Positions 41,808 through 50,550 of a stretch of 64,000 nucleotides of DNA are shown one piece after another. The stretch is from an uncultured Mobiluncus sp. Its GTDB lineage: Bacteria; Actinomycetota; Actinomycetes; Actinomycetales; Actinomycetaceae. Within the stretch, counting starts at the first letter, position 1; each line of letters opens with the position of its first letter. The notes beneath the pieces are model-generated. The model had not been told where the DNA came from. It did no database searches and saw nothing but the letters and a program-made list of their open reading frames with translations. The translations under genes were made by a program, and so were the position numbers. The DNA lies in NCBI RefSeq assembly GCF_947254095.1, contig NZ_CAMYBV010000003.1, positions 61,333 through 125,332 of the forward strand, read 5' to 3'.

Positions 41808-43096
41808 TGCACCAGTCCCGGATAGAGCGGGAAGGCTTCGGTCAGTTTCGCCACCCGAGCCCGATACTTGGCCACGTCCACCGCGGATTCGCTCGCGGCG
41901 CCGTCCACCAGCACGGAGGCGATGATGTCGGCGACCTCGCGGAACTCCGCCTCGCCGAAGCCGCGGGTAGCCAGAGCCGGGGTGCCGATACGCAGACCGG
42001 AAGTGACCGCCGGGGGACGCGGATCGAACGGCACCGCGTTACGGTTCACGGTAATGCCCGCTTCATGCAGCAGGTTCTCGGCCTGCTGCCCGTCCAGGTT
42101 GGAGTTAACCAGGTCAACCAGTACCAAGTGAACATCGGTGCCGCCGGTCAAAAGGTCGATGCCCGCCGCCTGGCAATCGGGCGCCATCAGGCGTTCGGCC
42201 AAAATTTGGGCGCCTTGAATGACGCGCTGCATGCGCTCTTTAAACTCAGGGGTGCCGGCAATCTTGAGCGCCACCGCTTTCGCCGCGACCACGTGCATCA
42301 GGGGTCCGCCCTGCTGACCGGGGAAAACGGAACTGTTGATCTTCTTGCCGAACTTTTCCCCATCACGAGACAGAATCAGACCCGAACGCGGCCCGCCAAT
42401 GGTCTTGTGAATAGTCGTGGAAACCACGTCCGCATAAGGCACCGGGGAGGGGTGCAAACCAGCGGCGACCAGACCCGCAAAGTGCGCCATATCGGTCCAC
42501 AGATAGGCCCCGACCTCGTCCGCGATAGAGCGGAAAGCCGCAAAATCCAGGTGTCGCGGATAGGCGGACCAACCGGAAATAATCACATCCGGGCGCTCAG
42601 CCAACGCGAGTTCACGCACCCGATCCATGTCGATACGCTTGGTATCCTGTTCCACCCCGTAGGCCGCGACCTGGTAGAGCCGACCGCTAAAGTTGATCTT
42701 CATGCCGTGAGTGAGGTGACCGCCGTGCGCCAAGCTCAGGCCCATAATCTTGGCTCCGGGCTTAATGAGCGCGGAAAGCACCGCCGCGTTCGCCTGGGCT
42801 CCAGAGTGGGGCTGCACGTTCGCAAAATCGGCTCCGAACAGCTTTTTGGCCCGCTCAATGGCCAGGGTCTCGGCGACGTCCACGTTTTCGCAGCCGCCGT
42901 AATAGCGTTTGCCCGGATAACCCTCGGCATATTTGTTAGTCAAGACGCTGCCCTGGCATTGCAATACGGCGCGGGGCACAAAGTTTTCCGACGCAATCAT
43001 TTCCAGGGTGTCGCGCTGACGGTTCAGTTCAGCATCCAGCACGGCCTGAATTTCCGGATCAACCTCAGAAAGGGGCTGGTTCATGACTTCAGTCAT
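41804..43096 (-). CDS. glyA: Serine hydroxymethyltransferase
   Basis: PLP enzyme (430 aa) converting serine and THF to glycine and methylene-THF. Motifs: MIASENFVPRAVLQ, NKYAEGYPGKRYYGGCENVD, the PLP-lysine region VVSTTIHKTIGGPRSG and RIGTPALATRGF. ATG 43096 (MTEVMNQPL) is chosen, with GGAGG 4 nt upstream; the frame is open further, but that part lies inside the riboswitch leader. It heads the glyA-folD operon. Confidence 0.96.
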   Translation of the reverse strand: MTEVMNQPLSEVDPEIQAVLDAELNRQRDTLEMIASENFVPRAVLQCQGSVLTNKYAEGYPGKRYYGGCENVDVAETLAIERAKKLFGADFANVQPHSGAQANAAVLSALIKPGAKIMGLSLAHGGHLTHGMKINFSGRLYQVAAYGVEQDTKRIDMDRVRELALAERPDVIISGWSAYPRHLDFAAFRSIADEVGAYLWTDMAHFAGLVAAGLHPSPVPYADVVSTTIHKTIGGPRSGLILSRDGEKFGKKINSSVFPGQQGGPLMHVVAAKAVALKIAGTPEFKERMQRVIQGAQILAERLMAPDCQAAGIDLLTGGTDVHLVLVDLVNSNLDGQQAENLLHEAGITVNRNAVPFDPRPPAVTSGLRIGTPALATRGFGEAEFREVADIIASVLVDGAASESAVDVAKYRARVAKLTEAFPLYPGLVQ

Positions 43097-43118
43097 AGTT
43101 CCTCCATAGTTTTGCGAG

Positions 43119-43232
43119 CACAACCCAGGCGTCCGATTGTGTAAATGCGCTCCCCGGAGGGTTATTCCTCCTGCCCACTGTCCCCGCGAATCAATCCGGG
43201 GTCGGGTAGACATCGCCAGTCGCTGCCTTTAC
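43119..43232 (-). promoter_or_regulatory. ZTP (pfl) riboswitch upstream of glyA-folD
   Basis: On the minus strand the leader holds the pfl hallmarks in order: GCGACTGGCG, the GGAGG-AATAAC-CCTCC hairpin, GGGGAGCG right after it, and a second domain CGGACGCCTGGG held in a 5-bp stem (CACAA with TTGTG). P1 can form between GTAAA..GCG and CGC.TTTAC. The loop CGCC can pair with GGCG as the known pseudoknot. ZTP riboswitches sense ZTP/ZMP when folate is short and commonly control glyA, folD and pur genes, as here. An extra segment of about 40 nt, with a CCCCG/CGGGG stem, sits between the two halves of the first domain. The start codon is about 23 nt downstream, so translation control is plausible; no terminator is seen. 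Confidence 0.85.
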
Positions 43233-43348
43233 AGGTTATCAAAAAATTTATCTCCCCCCACACCCCGTTAATTCCGTCGGTTCGAGCGAAAACTTGGGTT
43301 ACCGAGGCAAACCGGCTCCACGGGCGCCGCAAGGAGGCGAAAGTTTGT

Positions 43349-43354
43349 TAAAAT
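43349..43354 (+). promoter_or_regulatory. -10 box of a probable leaderless start
   Basis: TAAAAT ends 6 nt before ATG 43361. An AAGGAGG at 43331-43337 is too far upstream (23 nt) to serve as Shine-Dalgarno. Confidence 0.45.
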
Positions 43355-43360
43355 CCAGTC

Positions 43361-43915
43361 ATGAGTTCGTTGCTGGTGCCGTTTGGGGTCATGATGGTAC
43401 CCGTTCAGGTCATCCCCCAGGACAAGTGGACCGCCACCCAAAACCTGGTCTATTTCCTGATAGTGGTCGGCACCATCGCGCTGACCTTGGGTGTCGTGTG
43501 GCTGGTTCGCCGTTTTCACGGCGACCCCATCATTCCAGACACGGCTCCCCGTCACGAAGAAATCAAACTCATCTATGAAGAGACTCTCTCTGCCGCGGAC
43601 CGTGTCGTCGTGCGGGATAACCAAGTCATTGAAGCGGTGCGCTATATCCCGAGGGATCCGAACCTGGTCGCTCCGCTGCAACTGTGGCGGGACAAACGGC
43701 GCGAATGGGCTGGTGAAATGGCTTTCCTGGAGTCCTTGGGGAAAAATCCCGCACCGGAAACGCTGACGGACGCCGGCAACGCAGAAACGCTGCGCCGTCT
43801 GCACGGCTTAGCGCAGGAACTCGAGGCCTCCCAGCGCGGCCTGCTGCGCGCCATTCGCCAATCCATCGCCACCGGGACTGAAAACCTACCCCTGGGTACG
43901 GACGCGAATTCCTAA
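43361..43915 (+). CDS. Single-pass membrane protein of unknown function
   Basis: A 184-aa protein. One TM helix (about 28-48, LVYFLIVVGTIALTLGVVWLV) follows a short external N-terminus, and the rest is a charged cytoplasmic helical domain (EETLSAADRVVVRDNQVIEAVRYI; ETLRRLHGLAQELEASQRGLLRAI). I do not recognise the family. It is divergent from glyA and convergent with the Dyp peroxidase gene, 10 nt from its stop. Confidence 0.78.
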   Translation: MSSLLVPFGVMMVPVQVIPQDKWTATQNLVYFLIVVGTIALTLGVVWLVRRFHGDPIIPDTAPRHEEIKLIYEETLSAADRVVVRDNQVIEAVRYIPRDPNLVAPLQLWRDKRREWAGEMAFLESLGKNPAPETLTDAGNAETLRRLHGLAQELEASQRGLLRAIRQSIATGTENLPLGTDANS

Positions 43916-43925
43916 ACGCGCCGAC

Positions 43926-45035
43926 CTATTTTTCCAGCAAACCCTGTCCCCAGTAGGTTTCCGCGCTGGTTCCCGGAACAATCCAGTAAACCGCCGAACC
44001 GATGTGGGAAATAAACTTGTTCAACAAGTCATGCATATCCAGGCGCTTTTGAATAGCCGTGAACTGGAGTTCCGGGTTTCGTTGGAAAGACACCCACACC
44101 AGACCGCTGTTGGTCAGGTCAGACTGTCCCGGTTCCGGGGCGTCGTCGTAGGCAAAAGCCCGGCGACGCAGCTTATCGGAACCATCGTCTTCATGTTCGC
44201 GGGACAGCGCTAGGTGAGAACGCCGATCAATGATGAAGTTACCGGCCTCGTCCACCGCGTCCATGTCCTCCTCGTCGAACTCGCCGCCGCCGCTCAACGG
44301 ACCGCCATCGGCAAGTTTGCGGCCGATGACACGCTCGCGGGCGGGACGGTCCAGCAGCTCCCACGGGTCGAGGAAGTTTTGAATCCGGCGCAGCACCATA
44401 ATGGTAGAACCGTCCAGGTAGGCCTGGTCTCCAGTACCGTCCAGCCACACCTGCTCGGAGAATTCCTCCGCGTTGGACGGGTTCACGGTGCCGTCTACCT
44501 GGCCGAACGGATTTCGCGGGGTCGTGCCGCGCGGGGCGGAACCGTAGGCGTACGTAAAGCCCTTTTGCATCCAGAACAACGTGGCCTTGCCCTGACACTT
44601 GGCCAGTAACAGGCGACCCGCCGCGAACAAGGTGCCCGGGTCGTCGCAGCAAATCTGGAACACCAAATCGGTCTGGCCCCAGCGTTCCTGCAGCTGGTCG
44701 AGTTTGAAAGCAGGAATGTCATGCAAGCCCTCAGGCTTCAGTTCCGGTTTACCCAAGAAATCAAAAATTCGTTCCCCGAAACCGCAGGTGATGGTCAGGT
44801 TGGCGGTGACCGCGACCATTTCCGGAGCCAAGAAGTTCGGAATTGGGTTGCCCTGGGTCAGCTGGCGGGCCGTGGCAGTCAGGTCTTTTAGCAGCTCAAT
44901 GAACGCCGCTTTGTCCAAGCTGGGTTCCAGGTTCATCCCCAAAACTTCCAGATGCGCCTGCGGGGGCTGTTCCACCCCGGACTGCACCCGACCATCGAAA
45001 GGAATAGTAGCTTTTTGCAACGCGGTTTCACACAT
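43926..45035 (-). CDS. Dyp-type heme peroxidase
   Basis: A 369-aa dye-decolorising peroxidase. The GxxDG signature is present as FGQVDGTVNPSNAEEF (catalytic Asp). Downstream are RSHLALSREHEDDGSDKL, with the probable heme-ligand His, and LVWVSFQRNPELQFTAIQKRLD, typical of the C-terminal half. No Tat signal is visible at the N-terminus, so the enzyme looks cytoplasmic, unlike EfeB, and no encapsulin or efeUO genes are near. GAGGAG lies 9 nt before ATG 45035. The physiological substrate is unknown; oxidative-stress defence is inferred. Confidence 0.9.
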   Translation of the reverse strand: MCETALQKATIPFDGRVQSGVEQPPQAHLEVLGMNLEPSLDKAAFIELLKDLTATARQLTQGNPIPNFLAPEMVAVTANLTITCGFGERIFDFLGKPELKPEGLHDIPAFKLDQLQERWGQTDLVFQICCDDPGTLFAAGRLLLAKCQGKATLFWMQKGFTYAYGSAPRGTTPRNPFGQVDGTVNPSNAEEFSEQVWLDGTGDQAYLDGSTIMVLRRIQNFLDPWELLDRPARERVIGRKLADGGPLSGGGEFDEEDMDAVDEAGNFIIDRRSHLALSREHEDDGSDKLRRRAFAYDDAPEPGQSDLTNSGLVWVSFQRNPELQFTAIQKRLDMHDLLNKFISHIGSAVYWIVPGTSAETYWGQGLLEK

Positions 45036-45236
45036 TTTCCATAACTCCTCGGTAAATCTAAGCAGTAACTCTTATCCTAGCCCCTCGCCATCTCCTGGTT
45101 GAACCAAACCGGAACCCCAGCCCGACCGGCCTGGTGCCCCTGAGCTACGTAACCTCCGCGGATAACCCGCCAACCCCGCTTGGGAAGACTAATCACCGAG
45201 CGGCCCCCACGAAAACGGTCGCCGCGGCGTGAGGCC

Positions 45237-46397
45237 TCAACAGGCCACGTTCACCTGGGGCTCACCCGTTTCCAAGCCCATTTCCTGGCCCAATCGATTC
45301 GCTTCGGCTATCAGGGTCGGCACAATCTCAGCTTCCGGCACGGTTTTGATGACCTGGCCCTTGATGAAAATCTGGCCTTTGCCATTGCCAGAGGCCACGC
45401 CCAAATCGGCTTCCCGCGCTTCGCCCGGACCGTTGACGATACAGCCCATCACCGCGACCCGCAGCGGGTAGGTGATGTCTTTCAGCCCGGCGGTAACCTC
45501 ATTAGCCAACGTGTAAACGTCGACTTGGGAACGTCCGCAGGACGGGCAGGACACGATTTCAAAGTTGCGTTTCCGCAGGCCCAGAGAACGCAAAATCTCT
45601 AACCCGACCTTGACCTCCTCAACCGGCGGGGCCGACAGCGAAACCCGAATCGTGTCGCCAATTCCCTCGGAGAGCAACGCGCCGAAAGCAGTCGCGGATT
45701 TGATAGTACCTTGGAAAGTTGGGCCGGCCTCCGTCACCCCCAGGTGCAGCGGCCAGTCCCCGTGCTGGGCCAACAGGCGGTAGGCCTGAATCATCGTCAC
45801 CGGGTTGTGGTGTTTCACCGAGATGGCAAAGTCATGGAAATCCACGTCCTCGAACAGCGACGCCTCCCACATGGCGGACTCGGCGAGCGCCTCTGCGGTG
45901 GCTCCCCCAAATTTTTCATACAGCCGCTTGTCCAAAGACCCCGCGTTGACCCCGATGCGCAGCGCGGTGCCGTGGTCGGTGGCGGCTCGGGCGATTTCGC
46001 GCACTTGGTCATCAAAAGCCCGAATGTTGCCGGGGTTCACCCGCACCGCCCCGCAGCCGGCCTCGATGGCTTGGAACACATACTTGGGCTGGAAGTGAAT
46101 GTCCGCCACCACCGGAATGGTGGCGCGTTTACAGATTTCGGGCAGCGCCGCGGCGTCGTCGGCGGAAGGGCAGGCCACTCGGATGATGTCGCAGCCCGCG
46201 GCCGTTAGTTCGGCGATTTGCTGCAGGGTTGCCTCCACGTCAGAAGTCAGGGTGGTGGTCATGGACTGGACGCTCACCGGGGCGTCTCCCCCTACGGCGA
46301 CGCTGCCGACCTGGATTTGGCGGGTCTGATGGCGCGGCGCCAACGGTTCGCGGGCGGACAGAGACTTGGTGGGCATCCCCAGGTTAACTTCACTCAC
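45237..46397 (-). CDS. ispG: 4-hydroxy-3-methylbut-2-enyl-diphosphate synthase (flavodoxin/ferredoxin)
   Basis: Iron-sulfur enzyme of the MEP isoprenoid pathway (GcpE), 386 aa. The TIM-barrel part shows VGGDAPVSVQSMTTT, VADIHFQPKY, RVNPGNI and LHLGVTEAGPTFQGTIKSA; the 4Fe-4S ligands are in SCPSCGRSQVDVY and VMGCIVNGPGEAREADLG. GTG 46397 (VSEVNLGMPT) gives the family-typical start (family: VSLGMP...), though no well-placed ribosome site precedes it; ATG 46376 is also possible. Longer starts would run into the nei-like gene. Its presence indicates a MEP rather than a mevalonate route. Confidence 0.93.
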   Translation of the reverse strand: MSEVNLGMPTKSLSAREPLAPRHQTRQIQVGSVAVGGDAPVSVQSMTTTLTSDVEATLQQIAELTAAGCDIIRVACPSADDAAALPEICKRATIPVVADIHFQPKYVFQAIEAGCGAVRVNPGNIRAFDDQVREIARAATDHGTALRIGVNAGSLDKRLYEKFGGATAEALAESAMWEASLFEDVDFHDFAISVKHHNPVTMIQAYRLLAQHGDWPLHLGVTEAGPTFQGTIKSATAFGALLSEGIGDTIRVSLSAPPVEEVKVGLEILRSLGLRKRNFEIVSCPSCGRSQVDVYTLANEVTAGLKDITYPLRVAVMGCIVNGPGEAREADLGVASGNGKGQIFIKGQVIKTVPEAEIVPTLIAEANRLGQEMGLETGEPQVNVAC

Positions 46398-46525
46398 GTC
46401 CTCGATTATTCCACCTTTGTGTGGCGCTCGCACCAGGCGGGTCACGAGCGGGGTCGTCGGCGGGGTCGCCGGAAGTTGCGGTTTCCCGGCTCGGGTTTTG
46501 CCGAGGGTGCGGTTTCGCGTATTCC

Positions 46526-47554
46526 TCAGCGTTGGCAGCGCGGACACCAGTAGAGTTTTCGTCCCCCCACGATTTTGAGCTTGATGCTGGCGCGGCAGCG
46601 CAGACAGGGGCGGTCTTGGCGCTGGTAGACGTAGTAGCGGGAGTCTATAGCCTGGGGCTCACGCCCCGCGGCCAGCTCGCGCTCCACGAAGGTCGCGTAA
46701 TCGTCAGGGTCCGCGGTGGTGATTCGTCCCGATTCCACGCCGAGCGGCAGGTATTCTTCCAGCCAGTTCCAGATTCGGCACAGTTTGCGCGACGTCACCT
46801 CACGAGCCGGTGTAAACGGGTTCAGACGCGCGGCGTAAAGCACTTCGGCGCGGTAAATATTGCCCACCCCGGCGATAACGGACTGGTCCATGAGAGCCTC
46901 GCCAATACCCTTCTGACGGGTGGAGCAACGTTTCACAAACTCACTAAAGTCGCTGTCGGGACGCAGCGGGTCGGGTCCCAGCCGGGCAAACACCGCGGCG
47001 ACGCCCTCCTCATCCAGCAGTTCACAAGTGTTTGGCCCGGACAGGTCGGCCGCCCCGTGCGCCGTGATTAAGCGCAGACGCACCGTCCCGTAGGGCGGGG
47101 GCGCCTGGAAAGGCGCGGGGGTCCAAAACCAGCGATCCGCGAAATGTTCGTGGGGCGCAAAAGCGGAATCATCGCGGTGAGTATGCACCGGAATCTCTAC
47201 GATTTCCGCGGCTGGCTCCGCAGTTTCGGCTAGGTCTAACACCGTGTCGGTGTGCCGGGCGATGAACTGAGAATCCCCGTAAAATCGCCAGGAACCATAA
47301 ATTCCCAAGTGAATATGCAGCCAGGTCAGGGACGGGGCGCAGTCGGCAACGGTCGCGGCAGGTTCGTTCTGACACGGAGCAAAACCGAGGAACATATGTT
47401 TCCCATAGGCTTGCACGTCGACCAGACGCTGGCCGTCTAACTCGGCGGCGCCCGCGGCGAAACGCCCCTGCGGAGAGGACGCCGCGACGACCTCGCCACT
47501 CATGACCTGGGCAAACTGAGCGGCCAGCCGGTGAATAGCATGGCCTTCAGGCAC
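46526..47554 (-). CDS. Fpg/Nei-family DNA glycosylase (endonuclease VIII-like)
   Basis: A 342-aa base-excision repair enzyme with AP lyase activity. GTG 47554 gives VPEGHAIHRLA, so after Met removal Pro is N-terminal and serves as the nucleophile, followed by the Glu of PEG. GGGAGG lies 9 nt upstream and the start overlaps the amidohydrolase stop by 8 nt. The H2TH region contains QKGIGEALMDQSVIAGVGNIYRAEVLY, and the zinc finger is CLRCRASIKLKIVGGRKLYWCPRCQR split as two Cys pairs. The PEGH start is closer to Nei than to Fpg. Confidence 0.9.
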   Translation of the reverse strand: MPEGHAIHRLAAQFAQVMSGEVVAASSPQGRFAAGAAELDGQRLVDVQAYGKHMFLGFAPCQNEPAATVADCAPSLTWLHIHLGIYGSWRFYGDSQFIARHTDTVLDLAETAEPAAEIVEIPVHTHRDDSAFAPHEHFADRWFWTPAPFQAPPPYGTVRLRLITAHGAADLSGPNTCELLDEEGVAAVFARLGPDPLRPDSDFSEFVKRCSTRQKGIGEALMDQSVIAGVGNIYRAEVLYAARLNPFTPAREVTSRKLCRIWNWLEEYLPLGVESGRITTADPDDYATFVERELAAGREPQAIDSRYYVYQRQDRPCLRCRASIKLKIVGGRKLYWCPRCQR

Positions 47555-48749
47555 GGTGCGCAGCCTCCCTGACCGCCCCGGCCACGAGAGCTCCGCGCAG
47601 AACCACTCCGGCGGGCTGTTCCAAAACGTTGAGGTCAGCGCGCGGGTCGGAGTCGTACCACACCAGGTCGGCGGGCGCACCCTCCCACAGCGAGGGGGCA
47701 CCCAGGAAATCCCGAGCCCTCCAGGTGGCCAGGTCAATAATTTCCGGAGCCGAAATCCCCAGTTCGAGCCATTGCCGCAGCTCTTGGGGCAGGGCGTCGT
47801 GACGCTGGTAGCCGCCGGCGTCGGTGCCCGGCAGCAGCTGGACTCCCGATTCATATAGCGCGGCTTGATGGGCCACCCGGGACTGATCCAAAGCGGTCAT
47901 CGTGGCGGCATACACCGGATATTTTGTCCCCGCCTGGGCGGCAAAATCGGAAAACCGGGCGATTTGCAGCATGGTCGGAGTCACGCGGATACCGCGGCGT
48001 TGCGCTTCGAGGATTTCGTCCGAATCCATGCCGGTGCCATGTTCGATACAGTCCACCCCGGCATCTAACAGGCCCTCTATCGTGCGGTGGGCGAAAGTAT
48101 GCACGGTCACCCGCGCTCCGTTCTGGTGAGCGGCCGCCACCGCGTCACGCAGCACCGCTGTGGACCACAGCGGCTGCAAATCAGATTCAGCCCCGTCGGA
48201 GCGGTCAATCCAGTCCCCCACGATTTTCACCCAGCCGTCGCTGCGTTGAGCCTGTTGGGCAACCGCTGCGGGCAAATCCGCTTCGTTCTCCAGCTCCAGC
48301 CCGTAGTAACGCATATAGCGTTTGGGTCGCACCAGGTGCTGGCCGCAGCGAATGATTTTCGGCAGCTCGGCCACCTGGTCAATCCAGCGGGTATCGGAGG
48401 GCACCCCGCAGTCACGAATCAGCAGCGTGCCTTTACTCAATGCCAATTCGGCCTGTTCTCGCTGGGTTTCGACCGGTACGTTACCCGCGTGGGTCACACC
48501 CACATGGCAATGCACGTCCACCAGTCCGGGAATCGCGTAGCCGCTGACCTTTCGGTAGGTCAGCGCGGGTTTCGCCGTTCGGCTCACGATGCCGTCGTGA
48601 ATATACAGGTCGCCGTGTACCCACCGAGATTCACAAGACGCTGTCGTCGCCTGACCGGTGTATTCCCCCTCCACACTGGGGTTTTCCGACCACAAAAAAG
48701 CACCGGTAAAGTGCAGATTATCCGGGTCTGTCGCCCTTAGGGGTGTCAT
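47547..48749 (-). CDS. Metal-dependent amidohydrolase
   Basis: A 400-aa amidohydrolase-superfamily enzyme (imidazolonepropionase/prolidase-like group). Metal and catalytic motifs run IPGLVDVHCHVG (HxH), WVKIVGDW (Lys), VTVHTFAHRT (His), CIEHGTGM (His) and LPGTDAGG (Asp). The substrate is not predictable. ATG 48749 overlaps the ffh stop (TGATG), so it is translationally coupled to ffh; the downstream DNA glycosylase overlaps it in turn. This ffh-amidohydrolase-nei order suggests one transcript. Confidence 0.87.
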   Translation of the reverse strand: MTPLRATDPDNLHFTGAFLWSENPSVEGEYTGQATTASCESRWVHGDLYIHDGIVSRTAKPALTYRKVSGYAIPGLVDVHCHVGVTHAGNVPVETQREQAELALSKGTLLIRDCGVPSDTRWIDQVAELPKIIRCGQHLVRPKRYMRYYGLELENEADLPAAVAQQAQRSDGWVKIVGDWIDRSDGAESDLQPLWSTAVLRDAVAAAHQNGARVTVHTFAHRTIEGLLDAGVDCIEHGTGMDSDEILEAQRRGIRVTPTMLQIARFSDFAAQAGTKYPVYAATMTALDQSRVAHQAALYESGVQLLPGTDAGGYQRHDALPQELRQWLELGISAPEIIDLATWRARDFLGAPSLWEGAPADLVWYDSDPRADLNVLEQPAGVVLRGALVAGAVREAAHRA

Positions 48750-50425
48750 CACAAGCCGCCCAACATACGTTTGATGTCGTCAGGCAAATCGTCAGGAGTG
48801 AGGGCGGGGGTGGCCGGAGCGGACTTCTGCGGCATCCCACCGAGACCGCCCAAGCCGTTGAGGCCACCCATCCCCGCCGGCAAAGCACCGGGCAGGTTAG
48901 GCATTGCTCCGGCCCCGCTCTGGGAGGCGGCGGAAATCCCCTCCAACGCTTCCCGAGCTTGACGGGCTGCCTTAGCGGGATTGCCGGATTTCGCCTTGCG
49001 CTGGGCTTTAGATTTCTTGCCGGACTTTACCGCCTGTTTCGCTTTCGAATGCTTGCCCATGCCCGGCATCCGGCCGAATCCGGGCATCATCCCCATACCG
49101 TCAGCGCCGCCGCCCATACCGGGAATGCCGCCGCCGCTCATCATCTTTTGCGCCATCTGGAACCGGTCGACCAAACCGTTCACGTCCGCGACCGTGGTGC
49201 CAGATCCGGCGGCAATCCGGGCGCGGCGCGAGCCGTTGAGAATCTTTACATCCTGGCGTTCCGCGGGTGTCATCGAGCGGACGATAGCTTCAATCCGGTC
49301 GACTTCGCGCTCATCAAACTGATCCAGCTGTTCCCGAATTTTGCCCGCCCCTGGCATCATGCCCAGCAGCTTTTTCATCGAACCGAGTTTGCGAATCTGT
49401 TGCAGCTGGCTGAGGAAGTCTTCCAAGGTCAACTGGCCCTGCTGAATCTTGCCGGCCAGCTTTTCGGCCTGCTCCATATCGAACGTTTCCTGAGCCTTTT
49501 CAATGAGGCTCAGCAGGTCGCCCATATCCAAAATCCGCGACGCCATCCGGTCGGCATGGAATCGCTCAAAGTCGTCCAAGCCTTCCCCTGTCGAGGCGAA
49601 CAGCACCGGAACCCCGGTGACGCCCCGGACTGACAGGGCTGCGCCGCCGCGGGCATCACCATCCAGCTTGGTCAGGACCACACCGGTGAAATCCACGCCC
49701 TCTTGGAAAGCTCGCGCGGTTCGCACCGCATCCTGGCCAATCATGGCGTCCAGGACGAACAAGACCTCGTCGGGCTGCACCTCGTCGCGGATGGAACGGG
49801 CTTGTGCCATGAGTTCCTCATCCACGCCCAGTCGGCCGGCGGTATCGACAATCATCACGTCATAGCCTGAACCGGAGGCCAGCGCTAAAGCGCGTCGCGC
49901 CACATCGACCGGGTCGCCCACCCCGTTGCCGGGTTCGGGAGCAAAGACGGTGACCCCGGCCTGTTCACCCACAATCTGCAACTGGTTGACCGCGTTGGGA
50001 CGCTGCAAGTCCGCCGCGACCAGCAGGACTTTCCGGTCCTCTTTCGCCAACCACTTGCCGAGTTTGCCGGCCAGAGTCGTTTTACCGGCACCCTGCAGGC
50101 CGGCCAGCATGAACACGGTCGGGCCTTTGCCGGGTTTAGAGAAATGCAGTTCCCGGTCCTCGCCGCCCAGAATGTTAATCAACTCGTCGTTGACGATTTT
50201 CACAATCTGTTGGGCCGGGTTCAAGGCCTCCGACCGGGCCGCCCCATAGGCCTTTTCCTTTACAGTGGCAGTGAAATCCTTGACGACCTCCAAGGCCACA
50301 TCAGCCTCAATCAGGGCGCGGCGAATGTCGCTGACGGTGGCGTCAACGTCGGATTCCTTCAGCTTGCCCTTCTTGCGAAGGTTCTTAAATGATTCTGTCA
50401 GGCGGTCTTGTAGGCTATTGAACAC
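48749..50425 (-). CDS. ffh: Signal recognition particle protein Ffh (SRP54)
   Basis: SRP GTPase of 558 aa that binds 4.5S RNA and signal sequences for co-translational targeting with FtsY. N domain (about 1-90), G domain with GLQGAGKTTLAGKLGKWL, DTAGRLGVDEELM, LTKLDGDARGG, then the Met-rich M domain from about 320 (MKKLLGMMPGAGKI, RMPGMGKHSKAKQ). The tail of about 100 residues is Gly/Met/Ala-rich and longer than in E. coli. GTG 50425 is the start; a TATAAA box ends 8 nt upstream and no Shine-Dalgarno is present, so the mRNA is probably leaderless. Confidence 0.96.
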   Translation of the reverse strand: MFNSLQDRLTESFKNLRKKGKLKESDVDATVSDIRRALIEADVALEVVKDFTATVKEKAYGAARSEALNPAQQIVKIVNDELINILGGEDRELHFSKPGKGPTVFMLAGLQGAGKTTLAGKLGKWLAKEDRKVLLVAADLQRPNAVNQLQIVGEQAGVTVFAPEPGNGVGDPVDVARRALALASGSGYDVMIVDTAGRLGVDEELMAQARSIRDEVQPDEVLFVLDAMIGQDAVRTARAFQEGVDFTGVVLTKLDGDARGGAALSVRGVTGVPVLFASTGEGLDDFERFHADRMASRILDMGDLLSLIEKAQETFDMEQAEKLAGKIQQGQLTLEDFLSQLQQIRKLGSMKKLLGMMPGAGKIREQLDQFDEREVDRIEAIVRSMTPAERQDVKILNGSRRARIAAGSGTTVADVNGLVDRFQMAQKMMSGGGIPGMGGGADGMGMMPGFGRMPGMGKHSKAKQAVKSGKKSKAQRKAKSGNPAKAARQAREALEGISAASQSGAGAMPNLPGALPAGMGGLNGLGGLGGMPQKSAPATPALTPDDLPDDIKRMLGGL

Positions 50426-50433
50426 ACGTCGAT

Positions 50434-50439
50434 TTTATA
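50434..50439 (-). promoter_or_regulatory. -10 box of a probable leaderless start (ffh)
   Basis: TATAAA on the minus strand, with TTTGCC about 16 nt upstream as a possible -35, ends 8 nt before GTG 50425. Confidence 0.55.
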
Positions 50440-50550
50440 GTGAGGCAAGATTTCGGGCAAAAGTGGGGGTTGTTGGGGCGTGCCGTGAGTGGTGCCGGAA
50501 CCAGCGGCAAACGCCGAAAACTTTCAAAAGACCCCGGGCGCCTGACAAAT

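Noticed and set aside
41807..43144. 445-codon plus-strand frame opposite glyA
   Set aside because: Pure antisense shadow of glyA, His/Gly/Arg-rich, no start signal.
45065..45160. tRNA-like pattern on the minus strand (GTAGCTCAGGGG and GGTTCAACC)
   Set aside because: No closed D-arm, anticodon arm or T-arm can be drawn with correct spacing and no acceptor stem pairs; chance match.
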